From positions 1 to 36,505 of the IMG/VR virus record IMGVR_UViG_3300005253_000386: a stretch of DNA of 36,505 nt. One strand, written 5' to 3'. The position numbers were made by a program, and so were the translations under genes. Source of the stretch: a virus. Every line of letters starts with the position of its first letter. The first letter of the stretch is position 1. Below are positions 1 to 8,013 of this stretch, in pieces. The notes beneath the pieces were generated by a model. It saw only the letters and a program-made list of their open reading frames with translations, was not told where the DNA came from and did no database searches.

Positions 1-563
1 GGTCCCAACTTTTCCGTCAAATCAAGAATGGCTTCAGCCCGTAATGCCGGGTCGCTTACTGCCTTCGTTCCCGCCGCTTTCCTTCTTTGAATGATCTGAT
101 CCTCGGCTTCGTTCAACAGCTTAAACGTGTCTTCCGGCTCTGCCGGTCGCGGCTGTGCGCGGGCGACCTGCGCCCGTTCCTCCAGGACGTTTCTCTGCTG
201 TCCTTGCAGCCGTGCGAACGCTCTGTCCCACAGCTCCGCATCTCCCTGAGTGGCCCGGGAAAGAATGGATTCCACGCTTGTCTCAAGTTGCTCAGAAGTT
301 TTCGGCGTCAATCCCACTCCCTGGCGCTGTTGATTGTTCAGGATGAGTCCACGCAAAATCAGCGGCCTGAAAACTTCCTTCTGCGCTACACTCAGCGGAA
401 TAAGTTGCTGGCCGCGAATAAGATTGGCTCGCTCTGTTTCGGCAACACCCCTTTCGATTGCAGGCGTAGCGAAACGCATCAATCCCTGAGCAGCAAATCT
501 CGATGGATCGCTGGCCTGCCGTGCTGTTGCGATCTCCGCTGGGCGTCCTTCTAAATGTGGCAT
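1..563 (-). CDS. Internal virion protein candidate (3' part missing)
   Basis: The frame opens at an ATG overlapping the TAA of the gene before it (TAATG) and runs off the window start, giving about 187 residues (MPHLEGRPAE... to ...LTEKLG). It is rich in Ala, Gln, Arg and Glu, has long predicted helices and no cysteines. Such composition is common in internal or ejection proteins of short-tailed phages. It is the third consecutive gene to begin Met-Pro-His. The last visible residues would join naturally to the partial gene at the other end of the window (36120-36505), apart from a frame offset of about two bases. The family is not recognised; the assignment rests on position and composition. 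Confidence 0.6.
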   Translation of the reverse strand, partial: MPHLEGRPAEIATARQASDPSRFAAQGLMRFATPAIERGVAETERANLIRGQQLIPLSVAQKEVFRPLILRGLILNNQQRQGVGLTPKTSEQLETSVESILSRATQGDAELWDRAFARLQGQQRNVLEERAQVARAQPRPAEPEDTFKLLNEAEDQIIQRRKAAGTKAVSDPALRAEAILDLTEKLG

Positions 564-1246
564 TACGGTCTAAACTCCTCACCGATTACCGGAACGAATC
601 CGTGCTCGGCCGCGAAGTTTGCTATGGCTTCGTTTCTGTCGGCAAGTTCAGTCAACCCCCTGGATTCGGCTCCCGCCCGCGATCTTCCGGCCAATCCTCC
701 ACCAATCGAAATAGCAGTTTGTACCCCTGCGGATGGAGCCACCCCACCTATCGTGGCTCCAAGGTTCGCTCCAATTCCAATGGCCTCCCTAGTTGTTAAG
801 CCAAGGGTTGGAGCAAGTCCAACGAAAATAGCGCTCAGGCCCAATGCACCTATGTCGCTTATCACCTGTCGCTCTCCGGCCTTCTGAACATCTTGAAGAA
901 AATCGCTTATGGCGTCCACATTCATGCGGTTTCTGAGTTCTTCTCTTTGTCGTGCGCGTTGAATGTCTGTCTGAAACTCCTCGCGCCGAAACTCTCTCCT
1001 CTCCGCTCCGATTTCTTCCTGACGTTCAGTGGCCGTGGTGAATCGGCCTGCTCCAGCTTGTTGTTCTATCAACTGTTGCCGACGACCCTGTTCACCCAGC
1101 GATAGAGCCTGACCAAGAAGCCCTCCACGACGTTGTGTCCTTGCAAGACTCGCGGCTGATCTTTCTCTGGCGACACCTACTCCAGCAATCCGCGCCGCCT
1201 CTGGCGAAACGTCAGCAAATGTGAGATCGGACGGAGTGTGTGGCAT
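563..1246 (-). CDS. Internal virion protein candidate with hydrophobic segment
   Basis: A 227-residue protein. The N-terminal half is highly charged and helical (many R, E and Q, roughly residues 20-120). The second half has a glycine/alanine-rich hydrophobic stretch around residues 130-175 that could insert in or cross a membrane. This pattern suits a virion protein ejected with the DNA, but no family is recognised. The start ATG directly follows the TAA of the preceding gene, and the stop overlaps the next ATG, so the three MPH-starting genes are probably translated as a coupled set. A simple minor structural protein is the alternative. Confidence 0.6.
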   Translation of the reverse strand: MPHTPSDLTFADVSPEAARIAGVGVARERSAASLARTQRRGGLLGQALSLGEQGRRQQLIEQQAGAGRFTTATERQEEIGAERREFRREEFQTDIQRARQREELRNRMNVDAISDFLQDVQKAGERQVISDIGALGLSAIFVGLAPTLGLTTREAIGIGANLGATIGGVAPSAGVQTAISIGGGLAGRSRAGAESRGLTELADRNEAIANFAAEHGFVPVIGEEFRP

Positions 1247-1948
1247 TTATTTCAGGAAAAAGAACGGATCGAATCCGTCGCTTTTCCTTGCCTGCTCCTC
1301 TGCAAACCTTCTTGCATTGGCTTCCTTGATCTGATTCGCAAGTTGTTGGTTTTCAAATGCTCTCCTTCCAAACGATTCTTCACGTGCCAACTGTACATCT
1401 TCTTCGCGTCCCAATCCCTCAAGCGTCAATCCAAGATCAAATCTCGCCCCACGTTCACGTTCGCCAACTTGCCTCATAGCTATTCCTAAAAGACCCTGAC
1501 GCTGCCGCTCTCTTCCTTCGCGTTCAGTAAGAATGTCTCTGGTTGCCTGCTCCAAAATATTTCCGCGTTGTCCAATAAATTCAGCTTGAAGCCCTGCAAC
1601 CCCACGTTCAGCTCCCGCTTGCGCCTGTCCTCCGGTAGCACCAAAACCTCTACTGAGCGGATCAAGCGTTCCTCGTCTGGCCACAACCGGCTCCAGGGCT
1701 CTCTGTTGTGCTTCAATCTCTCGTAGAATTGGTGCGGCCTCTGCCGCAGCTTCTTCCTCGCTGACATCGAAGAGATCCGCAAATGTTGGTGCGGTCGGAA
1801 TGAGGGCTCCCCCTGGTGCCTGGAAAAATGTTTGTCCAGAAGGTGAGACAACAGTTTGCAGCCCCGTTGGTCTAGCAGCGAATCCAGCAAGTGCCTGTTC
1901 CCTTAAAAACTCGGTCGCCAGTGGCTGATGTCCGGGAATGTGTGGCAT
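1247..1948 (-). CDS. Internal virion protein candidate, Gln/Glu/Arg-rich
   Basis: A 233-residue protein starting MPHIPGHQP. A Pro/Gly-rich N-terminal third is followed by long helical segments dense in Q, E and R (about residues 70-230), ending FDPFFFLK. It is probably a minor or internal virion component because it lies between the fibre-like genes and two similar proteins. Upstream of the ATG is a GGAG, then TTATAATAA and the palindrome GGCATGCC that contains the start codon. The same arrangement precedes the gene starting at 15443. No enzymatic motif is visible. Confidence 0.6.
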   Translation of the reverse strand: MPHIPGHQPLATEFLREQALAGFAARPTGLQTVVSPSGQTFFQAPGGALIPTAPTFADLFDVSEEEAAAEAAPILREIEAQQRALEPVVARRGTLDPLSRGFGATGGQAQAGAERGVAGLQAEFIGQRGNILEQATRDILTEREGRERQRQGLLGIAMRQVGERERGARFDLGLTLEGLGREEDVQLAREESFGRRAFENQQLANQIKEANARRFAEEQARKSDGFDPFFFLK

Positions 1949-1984
1949 GCCTTATTATAACTCCACGGTCTGGTTTCTTGTCAG
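1944..1984 (-). promoter_or_regulatory. Possible promoter / conserved start-site motif
   Basis: On the minus strand TATAAT (1959-1954) lies 12 bases before GGCATGCC, which contains the start codon of the gene beginning at 1948. A CTGACA hexamer (1984-1979) lies 19 bases upstream of the TATAAT, a longer spacing than the usual 17. The TTATAATAA plus GGCATGCC combination recurs at 15439-15456. It could be a promoter or a conserved translation-start context. Confidence 0.3.
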
Positions 1985-1989
1985 TTCGG

Positions 1990-2721
1990 TCATGTCCTGA
2001 TGTCCCGGTATCCCATCACCTGAATCTTCGTATCGTTGGTGCTTTTGTTCGCTCGATATTGTATGGTCTGAGATGAATCGCAACCGCAAATTGTGTTTGC
2101 GCGTTGTAGGGCACCTCCCGTCAACGTCTTGATTGCCATGATGGATGTTCCCAATCCGGCAACGGTATTTCCCAGGTCTTTATTCCGGATAAACACTCCT
2201 CGGTCAAGTCCACTCGCATCATTTGAGCGTATTGACAACATCAACTCTCGACACGTTTCTGGTGCAGCCGTGGAACAGATAACATCAGTGAAATCGGTTG
2301 GAGAAGTCGAAACATCTATTTTCTCAAAATCAGGTTGGGTTGTATCTTCATTCCACCAAAACAAGTCATGACCAGCGGAGTTGACGATACGATAGAAATT
2401 GCTGTTTGCGTCATTTCGCATCCATCCCAATCGCAACTTATTTGTCTCTCCTCCTGGGACAGCAGGTCCACTGGCCGAAAGGGAGAGCAATGCAATGAGC
2501 GATGCAGGTAAACCCGCCCCATCACAAGCAACCCAAACTGACCACCACGAATTTGCCGTCTCGCTTCCCGCATCTCTGCCGTTCGCCCCCAGCACATTGA
2601 GATCAGCGACAAGACTTACATTCTGGTGCTCGACCCCTTGGATCACAAGGGTGTCAGCCGTAATATTTACTTTTCCCGGATCTGCACCGTTCGACAGTTG
2701 CAACCCATTGGCTAAATTCAT
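1990..2721 (-). CDS. Fibre/adhesin-like virion protein, paralogue 1
   Basis: A 243-residue protein. The central domain carries the pattern ANGRDAGSETANSWW, then a run of hydrophobic Ser/Ala residues (LLSLSASGPAVP), RLGWMRNDA, and WWNEDTT. This pattern is familiar from tail, neck or fibre proteins of many tailed phages. It aligns over nearly its full length with the next gene upstream (2718-3575), including the ending (YRDIR against YEDIR), so the pair arose by tandem duplication. The start ATG overlaps the upstream stop. Its position after the propeller-like tail protein fits a receptor-binding or tail-tip decoration role, which is inferred. Confidence 0.65.
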   Translation of the reverse strand: MNLANGLQLSNGADPGKVNITADTLVIQGVEHQNVSLVADLNVLGANGRDAGSETANSWWSVWVACDGAGLPASLIALLSLSASGPAVPGGETNKLRLGWMRNDANSNFYRIVNSAGHDLFWWNEDTTQPDFEKIDVSTSPTDFTDVICSTAAPETCRELMLSIRSNDASGLDRGVFIRNKDLGNTVAGLGTSIMAIKTLTGGALQRANTICGCDSSQTIQYRANKSTNDTKIQVMGYRDIRT

Positions 2722-3575
2722 CTGATATCCTCGTATGCGATCACGTCAATGATGACATCGTGAAGGGTATTGTCAGTGTGGTACTCGAAAATTTGGCTGG
2801 CATCCAGAGTCACGAATCCGTGTCTCTTGCCGTTCATCACGTTGCCCACACTGAGCCACGGAACTTGCCCTGCGTTTGAGAGCCCGTTTTCTCGCAGATA
2901 TAGATTTAGTAAATTGTTGGGAACAGATATGATTTGACCGGCGACTTTAATCCTACGGCACGTTGATGGCGCAACAGGTGAGGCAACTACATCAGCGAAC
3001 GCTAGAGCTGAAGTCGCAACATTGAGCACACGAAAGTCGGTTGCCGTTGTATCTTCATTCCAGGTGAACAAGTTGGAATCTGGAGCATTGCTTGAACGGT
3101 AGAATTGCGCTGCCGCGTTCCTCCTTCTCCAACCCACTCTCCTGAAGAAGCTGAAATCCAACGGAATCGCTGGCGCTGTTGCGGACAGAGAGAATAGTCC
3201 GGCCAATGTTGAAATGTTTTCTATCGGTGTTGAGGCAATGACAAAAAAATGATAGCTAGTGTTTACGGTCGGACTTCCTACATCTAATCCGTTTGCTCCA
3301 ACAGGGTTCGTAATATCAGCGGTGATATCTATGTCCCTGAAACCAATTCCACCTACCGACAGTTTGTCAGCAGTGACTCTTGCCTCATTTCGATCTCCGG
3401 TATCCAAAATCTGGAGTTGATCCTGATACTTCAGTAACGATAACGGGCTTCCAACATCTCCAAGTAGTCTCTCCAGGAGAATAGCCTTCTCTAGCGCGAA
3501 TTCATTGTCCCTGTGTCCATGATGAAATGTTTGACCCCGAGGAACCAGCCCCTTATTTAGATTCGGAGCTACCAT
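2718..3575 (-). CDS. Fibre/adhesin-like virion protein, paralogue 2
   Basis: A 285-residue protein when started at the ATG that overlaps the upstream TGA (TGATG). An in-frame start at 3614 would lengthen it by 13 residues inside the upstream gene. A helical N-terminal piece (about residues 1-65, possibly the virion attachment part) precedes the same domain as its paralogue: ANGLDVGSPTVNTSY, LFSLSATAPAIP, GWRRRNAAAQFYR, TWNEDTT, APSTCRR. The extra N-terminus suggests this copy anchors to the tail and the shorter copy derives from its C-terminal domain. Function is inferred from family resemblance and location. Confidence 0.65.
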   Translation of the reverse strand: MVAPNLNKGLVPRGQTFHHGHRDNEFALEKAILLERLLGDVGSPLSLLKYQDQLQILDTGDRNEARVTADKLSVGGIGFRDIDITADITNPVGANGLDVGSPTVNTSYHFFVIASTPIENISTLAGLFSLSATAPAIPLDFSFFRRVGWRRRNAAAQFYRSSNAPDSNLFTWNEDTTATDFRVLNVATSALAFADVVASPVAPSTCRRIKVAGQIISVPNNLLNLYLRENGLSNAGQVPWLSVGNVMNGKRHGFVTLDASQIFEYHTDNTLHDVIIDVIAYEDIR

Positions 3576-5164
3576 CAGATTTTCCCCATATCCTTGAGTT
3601 GATACTGAACCCAACGAATTTTGCTTTGAACCCCAGCGGTAGGGAACGTTACCCTGATCCTCCAGTAACGAGCTGAGTTAAATCCGTTGAGTTTCTTAAA
3701 TTCTCCTCGGGACGTGCTACCGAGCGTTGGCGAGAAAACAGTTACGAACCCTCCCTCTTCTCTCGCCACAGCCACAGTTGAATTACCTCCTGATGTCTGT
3801 GCGCCTTTAATTATTGTGCTTTCGAGTGCATATTTTTTCTCACGATCTGGCCCAAATATTCTCCTGGAGGTCCACTGTGATACGAACGTTGTGCCGTCAT
3901 CATCTGGCGCACTGTCAACGAAGTTCCTAATCCGTCCGTCCTTCCCGCCCAAGTAGATCGTTCGATTGTGATACTCGGCTGAGTTTGGCCCTGCGGTCGT
4001 CGATGGGAATGTCCAGTTCCACCACGTCCCATTGGTCTTTGAAAATACTACTGCCTCTGAAGTGCGCTCTGTGCTCAGTGGTGTTTTTAGAAAAAATAAA
4101 GCCAGTTCCCTTGAAGCCCAATAGACCGCTTTTTGATTTTTATCATCCATCTCTCCGTCACTTGGTGGAATTTGCTGTGGAAATGCGGCCTGAATGATCG
4201 GTCGAACCTTGTGTCCTACGAGGTCAACCGCAAAACCTTTCACTGCGTATATATTGTCCGGATATTGACTCCCCGCATTTGCTCCTTCTCCCCATGTTGG
4301 CGCAACAGCAATTCCCATCATCACTCCACCTACATCCACTGCACTCTTTGAACTAAATCCTCCAATCGAAGTCGTGAGCCGTTCAAGCCTCCATAGCTCT
4401 TGTGCAGCTCCGGTCATCGCCCACAGACTCGTTTGCTTGATCAAGTACAGGATGTCTCCTATGCTTTTTACTCCGGTAAGATGGTCCTGATGTCCAAACG
4501 GCCGTATATCTTCTCTGTTTAATGCCGGATGCGTTCTAGGATCAGCAGTGTCACTCCATCCAAATTCATGAACACGCCTATCCACTCCAGCATCCGCTCC
4601 AATCAAATGATCTCGATGCCACGCTGCCGTTCTATATGCACCTTGTGTTGTGTTTGCACTTATTTGGAAAAGACCCGTTGCGCCCCTGAATTCTAGTTTT
4701 CTTTCCGCATTTACGGCTCCATCGCGTCTGGTAGTAACTTGAATCATGTCGAATGAAGCCGGGATAAGTTCTGCGGATCCAATATCTACTCCTGGTGGAA
4801 CTGAAGAATCGACCTCGTTAATTATTTCTGCGAATGACGAAAAATCTGCCCCATTCAATCTTGCGATTGCCAAGAACGTTGACCCTGATCGGTTATAGAG
4901 ACAATACAAACTATCCGTTACAAGAGAACCTATATCATCAAATGGAATCATCGCAAAACGCACCATGTCGAAAATTCCTCTGGCGTCCGTTGTAATTCTT
5001 GTTGCTATCGTCTGTACAGTCCCCGGTCTCTTGAGAAGTCCGTCGTGATCCGGATAGGTATTTATAGTGTCGTCGGTTTCATGATCCGGTAAGGCTTCTC
5101 TTGCTGCGATCCTATTGATTCCTCCAACGTGAGGAAAGATGAGCTGTGGTTCAAGTAGTGACAT
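3575..5164 (-). CDS. Tail hub / stabilisation protein, beta-propeller-like (P22 gp10-like)
   Basis: A 529-residue protein started at the ATG two bases after the upstream TAG; a GTG at 5197 would add 11 residues. The N-terminus (MSLLEPQLIFPHVGGINRIA, then ...HDGLLKRPGTVQTIAT) is typical of large podoviral tail proteins that begin with a statement of parameters and fold as repeated beta-blades. The rest is beta-rich with recurring W/Y motifs (WHRDHLIGA, GDILYLIKQTSLWAMTG, AVYWASRELALFFL). By synteny with portal, adaptor and fibre genes it should form part of the tail tube or hub beneath the portal. Assignment to the gp10-like group is by pattern, not search. Confidence 0.65.
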   Translation of the reverse strand: MSLLEPQLIFPHVGGINRIAAREALPDHETDDTINTYPDHDGLLKRPGTVQTIATRITTDARGIFDMVRFAMIPFDDIGSLVTDSLYCLYNRSGSTFLAIARLNGADFSSFAEIINEVDSSVPPGVDIGSAELIPASFDMIQVTTRRDGAVNAERKLEFRGATGLFQISANTTQGAYRTAAWHRDHLIGADAGVDRRVHEFGWSDTADPRTHPALNREDIRPFGHQDHLTGVKSIGDILYLIKQTSLWAMTGAAQELWRLERLTTSIGGFSSKSAVDVGGVMMGIAVAPTWGEGANAGSQYPDNIYAVKGFAVDLVGHKVRPIIQAAFPQQIPPSDGEMDDKNQKAVYWASRELALFFLKTPLSTERTSEAVVFSKTNGTWWNWTFPSTTAGPNSAEYHNRTIYLGGKDGRIRNFVDSAPDDDGTTFVSQWTSRRIFGPDREKKYALESTIIKGAQTSGGNSTVAVAREEGGFVTVFSPTLGSTSRGEFKKLNGFNSARYWRIRVTFPTAGVQSKIRWVQYQLKDMGKI

Positions 5165-5166
5165 GG

Positions 5167-5529
5167 CTATCCGTTGTGATTGTGACCAATGAGACACTTA
5201 GCTGTACACATTTTCTTTCGATGGAATTGTTCCTCGATCCTCTCAAGTTCTGCGTCTAATCTTCCCTCGGCTTTATCTGACGGACGTGAACTGACCACGA
5301 TGTTTGACACCGTACTTTTAATCCGTGCCACAACAACACCTTTTTCGTTTTCAAGATCAACCACAAGGTTTATAAAATCCCCATTGGGTTTCATGTCCAC
5401 GATGACTTTGTTGAACTTTTCTCTTCGTGGCAACTTGGCCTTTCGCCCCTGTGGCATTTCTGAAAACTTGTTGCCTTTTGGAATTTCTGGCCTATTCGCC
5501 TTGGTAGGCTTCTCCTGTTCCGAAATCAT
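5167..5529 (-). CDS. Small virion or morphogenesis protein, unknown
   Basis: A 120-residue protein. The basic, Lys/Pro-rich N-terminus (residues 1-40) precedes a short beta-strand region (FNKVIVDMKPNGDFINLVVDLENEKG), a charged helix (RLDAELERIEEQFHRKKM) and a tail with two Cys and several His. The ATG overlaps the TGA of the adaptor gene and the stop is two bases before the next ATG, so it is translated between two tail proteins. No family is recognised; a minor tail completion role is a guess from position. Confidence 0.55.
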   Translation of the reverse strand: MISEQEKPTKANRPEIPKGNKFSEMPQGRKAKLPRREKFNKVIVDMKPNGDFINLVVDLENEKGVVVARIKSTVSNIVVSSRPSDKAEGRLDAELERIEEQFHRKKMCTAKCLIGHNHNG

Positions 5530-7151
5530 CAGGTTGCGATGTACGTGTGAGACTCTTCAATCAGCTCAGGGAAATGCACAGCCACAAAATCAGCTTCCTT
5601 TTGCTGCTGTACTACCGCTGCGGCCGCTGCGGCCTGGAAGTCCTCGTTGTACTTCAATCCACGCACAATCGCCCCTTCAATGATGGCTCCCTGGAGTAGT
5701 GCAGGAAGTAAGAACGTATTGTCCGAATCGTTCACCATGATCGGCGGCGAACGCTGGTAGGTCAGGTGTAGCTCGTATATCGCATCTGGAAATGGATTCA
5801 GTTGTATCGTCAAAAATGTCGCGCTTATTTCCCATGGCATCAATTCTGCTATCAGGACTGGTATCGTATCTCTGCTTTCATAAATAATTATTCCTTTGGA
5901 GTTTTCGCTTTTCCCAACTCCAATTACTCCAAATACTTGCCCTGCAAATAGATCTACTGCTGCCAATGCCGGCGCGGCCAGTGTTTCAAACTTCTCAATC
6001 CTGCTTCGTTGGTCGGTTGTATAAAGATTCGCCCCCACCCTCAGATCTGCATCCTCCGTTGCATCGGTAGATCTCACTTGCATCCCATTCGGGAATAATT
6101 TTTCTACTGACGTATCGTCATAAACGAGATCGTCAATCACGGCGGTTCCAGACGCTCCCAATGTTAATCTCCCGGTAACATGAAGCCTACTTACCGTTGG
6201 CTGAGTTGTTGTTGCTGATGCCTGAACAATTCCATCTATACGAAAAGTCACTAGGGCGTTTTCGTCAATTTCAACTTCCACTATTGCTGAAGCATTTGTA
6301 TTCAGTGTGGTTGGCGTTCCAACAAGAGTTCCATCAACGTTAAAAAGGTGTGACAAGAATCCTGTCGGACCCCAAATTAGATCTACTGACCATGGCATAC
6401 CAGCGAGCCCGGTAAGTAACTGGTTTGCAGTGGGATCCAGCCCGTCGCTCACTCCCACCTGATAGCGCGTACTCGTCGCTGGCGAAACTGGACTTTGGAT
6501 AGCGAATCGAAACACAGATCGTGTCGTTGTAGGTACATCACGACGGTAAGGAAATCCAAGTACATCATCAACAACATCGAAACTCAATGACTGAGCACCA
6601 GTGATCGGATTTGTCGTGCTCACTGTTCCTACTGAGTAGTTTGGTCCAGTTACGCCCCAACCATCCTGTCCGTCAAGATCCACAAGTGCCAATGTTTCAA
6701 ATCCCTGCGAGTACAGGAAGGTTCCTCCACCTGGAAATACTGAGCCTTCTTTTATGAAGAGTGCAATATCCCTTGGGATGTCCGGATCCTGCTTGAGATC
6801 AGCATTGTAAAATTTCCGCTCGAATTCGTTCATGGAGCGAATCTCTAACGGAAACCACTCTATCGGAGAAACGTTTTCATCCAGAATTTTTGCTTCCATG
6901 ATTTTCACCATGTCCCTCGGGACATTCCTGATGATGAACGGATTAACTGGATCCGGTTGGGCTCCCTGTGAAATTGTAGTCCTCCACTTTGCAACCAGTT
7001 CCGGAAAGACCCACTTCGCTGCGTACTCCATAAATTGCTCGTTCAGCCACGCATTAACGTTTCTGATCCCCGTCGCATCTCCGGTTTGCCGGATAGCTGT
7101 CAGCACTTGGTCCCTCATCGTTTTGAATGAGTAGATTTTACCGGCTGGCAT
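5529..7151 (-). CDS. Head-tail adaptor (P22 gp4-like) with inserted lectin-like domain
   Basis: A 540-residue protein. The first ~120 residues (FKTMRDQVLTAIRQTGDATG, VNAWLNEQFMEYAAKW, IMEAKILDENVSPIEWFPLE) and the last ~130 (YELHLTYQRSPPIMVNDSDN, LPALLQGAIIEGAIVRGLKY, then an Ala/Gln-rich helix) resemble the helical adaptor proteins that bind under the portal. Between them, about residues 140-350, lies a beta-rich region (FETLALVDLDGQDGWGV, GAQSLSFDVV, VEVEIDENALVTFRIDGIVQ, AVIDDLVYDDTS) with the pattern of concanavalin/LamG-type jelly-roll domains. Known adaptors of this group are about 160-250 residues long, so the length comes from this insertion. Confidence 0.65.
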   Translation of the reverse strand: MPAGKIYSFKTMRDQVLTAIRQTGDATGIRNVNAWLNEQFMEYAAKWVFPELVAKWRTTISQGAQPDPVNPFIIRNVPRDMVKIMEAKILDENVSPIEWFPLEIRSMNEFERKFYNADLKQDPDIPRDIALFIKEGSVFPGGGTFLYSQGFETLALVDLDGQDGWGVTGPNYSVGTVSTTNPITGAQSLSFDVVDDVLGFPYRRDVPTTTRSVFRFAIQSPVSPATSTRYQVGVSDGLDPTANQLLTGLAGMPWSVDLIWGPTGFLSHLFNVDGTLVGTPTTLNTNASAIVEVEIDENALVTFRIDGIVQASATTTQPTVSRLHVTGRLTLGASGTAVIDDLVYDDTSVEKLFPNGMQVRSTDATEDADLRVGANLYTTDQRSRIEKFETLAAPALAAVDLFAGQVFGVIGVGKSENSKGIIIYESRDTIPVLIAELMPWEISATFLTIQLNPFPDAIYELHLTYQRSPPIMVNDSDNTFLLPALLQGAIIEGAIVRGLKYNEDFQAAAAAAVVQQQKEADFVAVHFPELIEESHTYIAT

Positions 7152-7453
7152 TATCTACGAAACCCGCTTACCCCAAATACTTTCCTTCTCGTTTGACTTC
7201 CGGAAACAATGACTTTCCCACTTGGACAGGCATTGTAGTCAATGAATTTGTCTCGCTCCTTCCGCTCTAAAAGATGCGAGAGAAATCTTCCCCCGTATCC
7301 TTTTGGAGCATCGCAGAACTTGGTGTGCATGATTCCTTGCTGTGCGGATTGCTGATGGATGCAGTGCTTGCATCCTTCGTGTCGATTTCCTTTGTCATCC
7401 CACTGGATGGTGATGACCGAGGCTGGTTGCTTACAGTTTGGGCAGTATTGCAT
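7151..7453 (-). CDS. Small zinc-finger protein, unknown
   Basis: A 100-residue protein starting MQYCPNCKQP. It has CPNC at residues 4-7 and CKHC at about 28-31, a likely treble-clef or zinc-ribbon pair, with a basic C-terminal half. It sits between the head decoration-type gene and the adaptor gene. Its ATG is only seven bases after a strong hairpin and has no visible Shine-Dalgarno sequence, so its expression may differ from its neighbours. Its stop overlaps the adaptor start (TAATG). Function unknown. Confidence 0.6.
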   Translation of the reverse strand: MQYCPNCKQPASVITIQWDDKGNRHEGCKHCIHQQSAQQGIMHTKFCDAPKGYGGRFLSHLLERKERDKFIDYNACPSGKVIVSGSQTRRKVFGVSGFRR

Positions 7454-7460
7454 AAGAGAA

Positions 7461-7485
7461 GGGCGTCCGGGTTCTCCGGACGCCC
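7461..7485 (-). terminator. Hairpin between capsid module and adaptor genes
   Basis: Perfect 10-bp inverted repeat, GGGCGTCCGG and CCGGACGCCC, with a five-base loop. It lies eight bases after the stop of the 7493-7996 gene. On the minus strand the stem is followed by TTCTCTT, only a weak U-tract, so it may be a partial rho-independent terminator or an mRNA-end stabiliser that raises capsid expression over the downstream tail genes. Confidence 0.6.
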
Positions 7486-7492
7486 CCGATCC

Positions 7493-7996
7493 TTATTTGC
7501 TCTTCAGGAACTCAACGAAGAACTGGAACGCCGTGATCGTGTTGAGCGCATCGGCCACGCTTATCGTCACAGTTATGTCCAGATCCCGATCCAACGTTTG
7601 ATTCACCGTAACCGGCGTGGCACCAATCGCCAGTGCGTTGAGTGCCGCGATGTTCGATGTCGTTTTCAGTTTGGGTAGGACTGTTCCAAGTGCTCCCGTT
7701 GAGCGAACCGTGAACTCCCAAACGATTTCGACACGTCCACCCGCACCACCTGCCGCCAGTGCGCCAGACGAGATGATGTCCAACCCGCCAAGCCGACCAA
7801 TAAACGTAAGGTTCGGTGTTCCCGTTGAACCATAGATTGCATCCAACGTGACCCGAATTACTTCTCCCTCCATAAAACTCCCGGCACCAATGGTCTTTGC
7901 CGTCGCCAGTGCCGTCTGCACGGTACTGTTGGCAACTGCCGTCCCATCAGCCTCCAGGCTGTGGATTAACCCTCTGCTTGATCCAAAGTCACCCAT
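7493..7996 (-). CDS. Head decoration or minor capsid protein candidate
   Basis: A 167-residue protein with no cysteines and a strong beta-strand pattern rich in Thr, Val, Ala and Gly (EGEVIRVTLDAIYGSTGTPN, GGRVEIVWEFTVRSTGA, VNQTLDRDLDITVTISVADA). It lies immediately downstream of the major capsid gene and ahead of a hairpin, the usual place for a highly expressed decoration or head-fibre protein. A GGGGGGTGA sequence about ten bases before the ATG can serve as ribosome binding site. A similar composition is seen in the product of 31149-31628. The assignment is from position and composition. Confidence 0.55.
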   Translation of the reverse strand: MGDFGSSRGLIHSLEADGTAVANSTVQTALATAKTIGAGSFMEGEVIRVTLDAIYGSTGTPNLTFIGRLGGLDIISSGALAAGGAGGRVEIVWEFTVRSTGALGTVLPKLKTTSNIAALNALAIGATPVTVNQTLDRDLDITVTISVADALNTITAFQFFVEFLKSK

Positions 7997-8013
7997 GGTT
8001 TACGTCACCCCCC

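Noticed and set aside
1-25. Direct terminal repeat at the window ends
   Set aside because: The first ~25 bases do not recur at the end, so there is no visible terminal redundancy; circularity remains an inference from gene order.
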